From contig JANYFQ010000002.1 of NCBI GenBank assembly GCA_025362615.1, positions 1 through 8,423 on the forward strand: DNA of 8,423 bases, given 5' to 3'. Of the stretch, positions 5,749 through 8,423 are shown piece after piece. The stretch is from Hymenobacter sp. (GTDB lineage Bacteria > Bacteroidota > Bacteroidia > Cytophagales > Hymenobacteraceae). Made by a program: the position numbers and the translations under genes. The notes under the pieces are model-generated. The model had not been told where the DNA came from. It worked only from the letters and a program-made list of their open reading frames with translations, and did no database searches. Within the stretch, counting starts at the first letter, position 1, and each line of letters opens with the position of its first letter.

Positions 5749-6765
5749 CTACGTCTCCAACTCCCAACCGCGCTCTGCCGTCACGACCACGGCGCTGCCG
5801 GGCGGGTGGGTGTCATTGGGGTGATGAACTTGCAAGAGGCTGCCGGCCACGGCAACTTCCAGCGTGTAAAAACCGCCTGCAAACCGGACGGTTTGCACCG
5901 TGCCCGCTACGCCGGGGCCAATGGCGGCCAGTCGCAGTTCTTCGGGGCGCAGCAGCAGTGCGGTATTGCGGCGAGGTTTTGTGCCCGGCTGCAAGGCCCG
6001 GCGGGCGGCCCCGCGCACCAGGTTGCCGGGGCCGAAAAGCCCCGCCACGTACGCGCTTGTCGGCTGCCGGTAAATGTGCTCGGGGGAGCCTTGCTGCACC
6101 ACGCAGCCCCGGTGCAGCACTACTATTTCATCAGCCCACGAAAGGGTATCGGCGGCATCGTGCGACACCAATAAACAGGTGATGCTCAGTTGTTGGCCCA
6201 CCTGTTCAATGATATGTTGCATGAGGTGCTTGTGGGGGCGGTCAAGGTTCGAGAATGGCTCGTCAAGCAGCAGCAGTTCGGGACTGCTCAGAAGGAGCCG
6301 CGCAAGGGCCACGCGCTGTTGTTCGCCGCCCGAAAGCTCGTCGGTGCGCCGTGCCGCGAGGTGGTCGATGTGGCAGAGCGCGTAGAGGGCCTGGGCCTCA
6401 GTATCGGGGCGGGTATTGGCGTAGCGCAGCACTTGTTCGACGCGCAAAAAACGGGGCAAATCGGAGCGCTGCGACAGGTAGGCCACGCCCGCGTGGCCGG
6501 CTACCAGCATTTCGGCCGGGCCGCGCACCCGCTGCCCGGCCACGCGCACGGTGCCGGTGCCGGGCTGCACCAAACCCGCCACGATTTGCAGCAAGGTGCT
6601 TTTGCCCGACCCGCTTTCGCCGGCCACGGCCAGCCGCTGCCCACGTTGCTGAATGAAGCTAATGCCTTGTAAAGCAACGTGTTTTGGTTCTGCCAGGCTA
6701 ATGTTTTCCACCGTCAGCAGCGCATCCGCCAAGGGGTGGGGGGGGAGCAGCGGGGGCGGTTGCAT
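5749..6765 (-). CDS. ABC transporter ATP-binding protein with C-terminal TOBE-like domain
   Basis: The 338-residue product is the ATPase subunit of an import-type ABC transporter of the spermidine/iron/sulfate (PotA/FbpC/CysA-like) group, judged by its layout. The nucleotide-binding domain has Walker A GESGSGKST (49-57), Q-loop Gln99 in YLSQRSDLP, signature LSGGEQQR (144-151), Walker B LLLLDEP (164-170), SNLD (172-175) and the switch His202 in LLVSHDAAD. Residues of about 265-335, beginning LLRPEELRL, look like a TOBE substrate-sensing domain. The substrate cannot be inferred, because no permease or binding protein gene is adjacent. The start at 6765 gives a Pro-rich N terminus (MQPPPLLPPHPL) containing a run of eight C; a start is expected near here because LLTVENISL follows. 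The gene begins 7 nt after the cupin stop and probably shares its transcript. Confidence 0.88.
   Translation of the reverse strand: MQPPPLLPPHPLADALLTVENISLAEPKHVALQGISFIQQRGQRLAVAGESGSGKSTLLQIVAGLVQPGTGTVRVAGQRVRGPAEMLVAGHAGVAYLSQRSDLPRFLRVEQVLRYANTRPDTEAQALYALCHIDHLAARRTDELSGGEQQRVALARLLLSSPELLLLDEPFSNLDRPHKHLMQHIIEQVGQQLSITCLLVSHDAADTLSWADEIVVLHRGCVVQQGSPEHIYRQPTSAYVAGLFGPGNLVRGAARRALQPGTKPRRNTALLLRPEELRLAAIGPGVAGTVQTVRFAGGFYTLEVAVAGSLLQVHHPNDTHPPGSAVVVTAERGWELET
6738..6745 (-). repeat. Homopolymer C8 tract in the first codons of the ABC ATPase gene
   Basis: Eight G on the plus strand (eight C in the coding sense) lie at about codons 7-10 of the ABC ATPase gene. Another G4 run lies next to it. 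Gain or loss of one base would shift the frame before the ATPase domain. Confidence 0.6.
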
Positions 6766-6772
6766 CGGCTGG

Positions 6773-7135
6773 CTATTCCTCGCGGTTCACGGTGGCAGGC
6801 GAGAAAGCTGGTACGCACACCGACCAGTACTCGCATTCCTCGGCGAAGGGGTTGGAGTAGCGCACCCGCGCCCCGGCCTTTATCAGCAGGGCCTGCCCGG
6901 CGGCCAGCTCCACAACGTCGCCGTCAATCTCGAAGCGTTTGCGACCGCGCACCACGATAGTCATCTCGTCGAAAGCTGGCGTTTGGTGCGGTTCGCTCCA
7001 TTGCGGCGGCGCTACCATGTGGGCCAAACTATAGGCCCCGGTGCCGGTGCTGGCGTAGCCAACGTGTTCTTCAATGCGCTTGCCGTCGGTGGTGGGCACT
7101 ACGAACGGCGCGGGGTTGAGGGTGTAGTTCTTCAT
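6773..7135 (-). CDS. Small cupin-domain protein
   Basis: From ATG7135 the product is 120 residues: a single cupin beta-barrel beginning MKNYTLNPAPFVVPTTDGK. The first cupin motif region lies around SEPHQTPAFDEMTIVVRG, with a His and a Glu placed as metal ligands, and the second around LAAGQALLIKAGARVRYSNP. The ending YWSVCVPAFSPATVNREE is conserved in Bacteroidota relatives as I recall them. The catalytic or binding role is unknown; cupins of this size range from sugar-phosphate enzymes to small-molecule sensors. An in-frame ATG at 7243 would add 36 residues and start only 7 nt after the mnmA stop. I prefer the shorter form because its N terminus matches the family, but the extension has coding-like third positions (about 70% G or C), so the longer start is possible. 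The gene lies between mnmA and the ABC ATPase gene, probably in one operon. Confidence 0.82.
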   Translation of the reverse strand: MKNYTLNPAPFVVPTTDGKRIEEHVGYASTGTGAYSLAHMVAPPQWSEPHQTPAFDEMTIVVRGRKRFEIDGDVVELAAGQALLIKAGARVRYSNPFAEECEYWSVCVPAFSPATVNREE

Positions 7136-7250
7136 GTAGTACCAGGGGGCGAGCAAGGCAGCGACCAACGCCACCGCCCGCGTTTGGTTGTCATCGACGG
7201 GCGTAAATGCAGCTATTTGCGGCGAACGCTTGCGCAAAAACATTAATAAA

Positions 7251-8390
7251 TCAAGCAGTTAGAACCGGGGCTTCGCCGATGATGTGGCGCTCAATCCAGC
7301 CGCCACCCACCACGTCGTTGCCGTCGTAAAAAACGGCGGCCTGACCGGGGGTGATGGCGTGAACCGGCTCGGGAAAATACACCCGGATGCGTTCGCCGTT
7401 CTGCTCCAGCAGAGCGGGGTCGCCGCCGTGGTTGTAGCGAATTTTGGCCGTCACGGGCACCAGGCCGCGCCCTTCGAGCGAGGCCATCTTGCCCATATTC
7501 AGCTTGCCCACAATGGTGAAGGTGCTGGCCAAATCGTCGTAGTTGCCCAGCACCACCTCGTTGGTTTCGGGCCGGATTTCGGTCACGAACGCCGGGTAGC
7601 CCAGCGCCACGCCCAGCCCCTTGCGCTGCCCGATGGTGTAGAACGGGTAGCCCTCGTGCCGGCCCAGTTCGCGGCCGGTTTTATCGACGTAGCGGCCGCC
7701 GGCCACGCGGGCTTCCAGGCCCGGCACCCGGCGGCGCAAAAAGCCCCGGTAGTCGTTGTCGGGAATGAAGCAGATTTCGTAGCTCTCCGGCTTGTTCACC
7801 AGCTCGTGGAAGCCGCGGCGACGGGCCTCGTCGTAAATCTCGGTCTTGCGCATTTTGCCCAGCGGAAACAGCGTACGGGCCAGGCTGGCCTGGCTCACGC
7901 CCCAGATGGCGTAGCTCTGGTCCTTGTGTTCGTCCAGCCCTTTGCTGACGACGTAGCGGCCGGTTTCGGGCTCGTGGCGCACCTGGGCGTAGTGCCCGGT
8001 AGCGATGAAGTGGCAGCCGAGTTGGTCGGCGCGGCGCAGCAGCGCATCCCACTTAATATGGGTGTTGCAGAGCACGCAGGGGTTGGGCGTGCGCCCGGCC
8101 AGGTACTCGTCGGTGAAGTTGTCGATGACGAAATCGCCGAATTCGTCGCGGATGTCGATGATGTAGTGCGGGAAGCCGAGTTGCACGGCAATGTCGCGGG
8201 CATCGTTGATGCTGTCGAGCGAGCAGCAGCCGGTTTCTTTTTTCGAGCCGCCGGCCGAGGCGTAGTCCCAGGTTTTCATCGTCATGCCCACCACTTCGTA
8301 GCCTTGCTCGTGGAGCAGCGCGGCGGCCACCGACGAGTCGATGCCGCCGCTCATGGCCACGAGAACGCGGCCTTTGGGGGTGTTTTCCAT
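7251..8390 (-). CDS. mnmA: tRNA-specific 2-thiouridylase MnmA
   Basis: The 379-residue product thiolates position 2 of the wobble uridine (U34) in tRNAs for Lys, Glu and Gln, using ATP to adenylate the base and a cysteine persulfide as sulfur donor. The PP-loop is SGGIDSS (14-20; Val is more usual than Ile in other phyla). The two catalytic cysteines are Cys108 in NPCVLCN and Cys207 in SYEICFIP. ATGHYAQV (130-137), HKDQSY (155-160) and TIGQRKGLG (252-260) complete the N-terminal and central domains; the C-terminal barrel ends near GGGWIERHI (362-370). The insert GSKKETGCCSLDSINDAR (48-65), with a Cys pair, is a feature I associate with Bacteroidota MnmA. ATG8390 gives the expected short lead into the PP-loop. 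The cupin and ABC genes follow downstream on the same strand. Confidence 0.97.
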   Translation of the reverse strand: MENTPKGRVLVAMSGGIDSSVAAALLHEQGYEVVGMTMKTWDYASAGGSKKETGCCSLDSINDARDIAVQLGFPHYIIDIRDEFGDFVIDNFTDEYLAGRTPNPCVLCNTHIKWDALLRRADQLGCHFIATGHYAQVRHEPETGRYVVSKGLDEHKDQSYAIWGVSQASLARTLFPLGKMRKTEIYDEARRRGFHELVNKPESYEICFIPDNDYRGFLRRRVPGLEARVAGGRYVDKTGRELGRHEGYPFYTIGQRKGLGVALGYPAFVTEIRPETNEVVLGNYDDLASTFTIVGKLNMGKMASLEGRGLVPVTAKIRYNHGGDPALLEQNGERIRVYFPEPVHAITPGQAAVFYDGNDVVGGGWIERHIIGEAPVLTA

Positions 8391-8423
8391 CTAACAGTCG
8401 CGCAGCACCCGAAAGGTGAATGG

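Noticed and set aside
8391..8423. Possible 3' end of another minus-strand gene, with a TAG directly before the mnmA ATG
   Set aside because: Only ten codons are visible and the other two minus-strand frames are also open here, so coding cannot be judged from this window.

Overview
The window looks like chromosomal DNA of a high-GC member of the Bacteroidota, most likely order Cytophagales and close to Hymenobacter. This is inferred from the proteins: a Bacteroidota-type CoaC (PAMDLDM and ELASGLSG motifs), a DUF4835/PorD-type secretion protein, the Bacteroidota forms of FabI and MnmA, the absence of Shine-Dalgarno sites, and GC-rich genes separated by AT-rich or repeat-filled gaps. The genus is a guess from memory of sequence style and was not searched.

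Plus strand, 1-5675, is a co-directional run: the 3' part of coaC (FMN-dependent decarboxylase of coenzyme A synthesis), a flavin reductase-like gene, coaB (phosphopantothenate-cysteine ligase, apparently starting at TTG), porD (type IX secretion, signal peptide), recN (SMC-like DNA repair ATPase) and fabI (enoyl-ACP reductase). In most bacteria coaC and coaB are one fused gene. Here the break falls at the domain linker, and an unrelated flavoenzyme gene sits in the break, bounded downstream by a pair of REP-like palindromes.

Three same-strand gaps (flavin reductase/coaB, porD/recN, recN/fabI) each hold two inverted copies of a short sequence 80-106 bp apart. The three sequence families are unrelated. 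Two of the elements overlap the upstream gene's end, and all three finish within 1-13 nt of the downstream start. This shared architecture is the most unusual feature of the window. The elements may be non-autonomous mobile units, RNA-level punctuation, or both.

A strong hairpin at 5683-5721 separates fabI from the convergent minus-strand block. That block reads mnmA (tRNA U34 thiolase), then a small cupin protein, then an orphan ABC ATPase with a C-terminal TOBE-like domain. The spacing is tight enough for one transcript. No tRNA, rRNA, CRISPR array, transposase gene or replication origin was seen, and no stretch over 300 bp lacks a gene.
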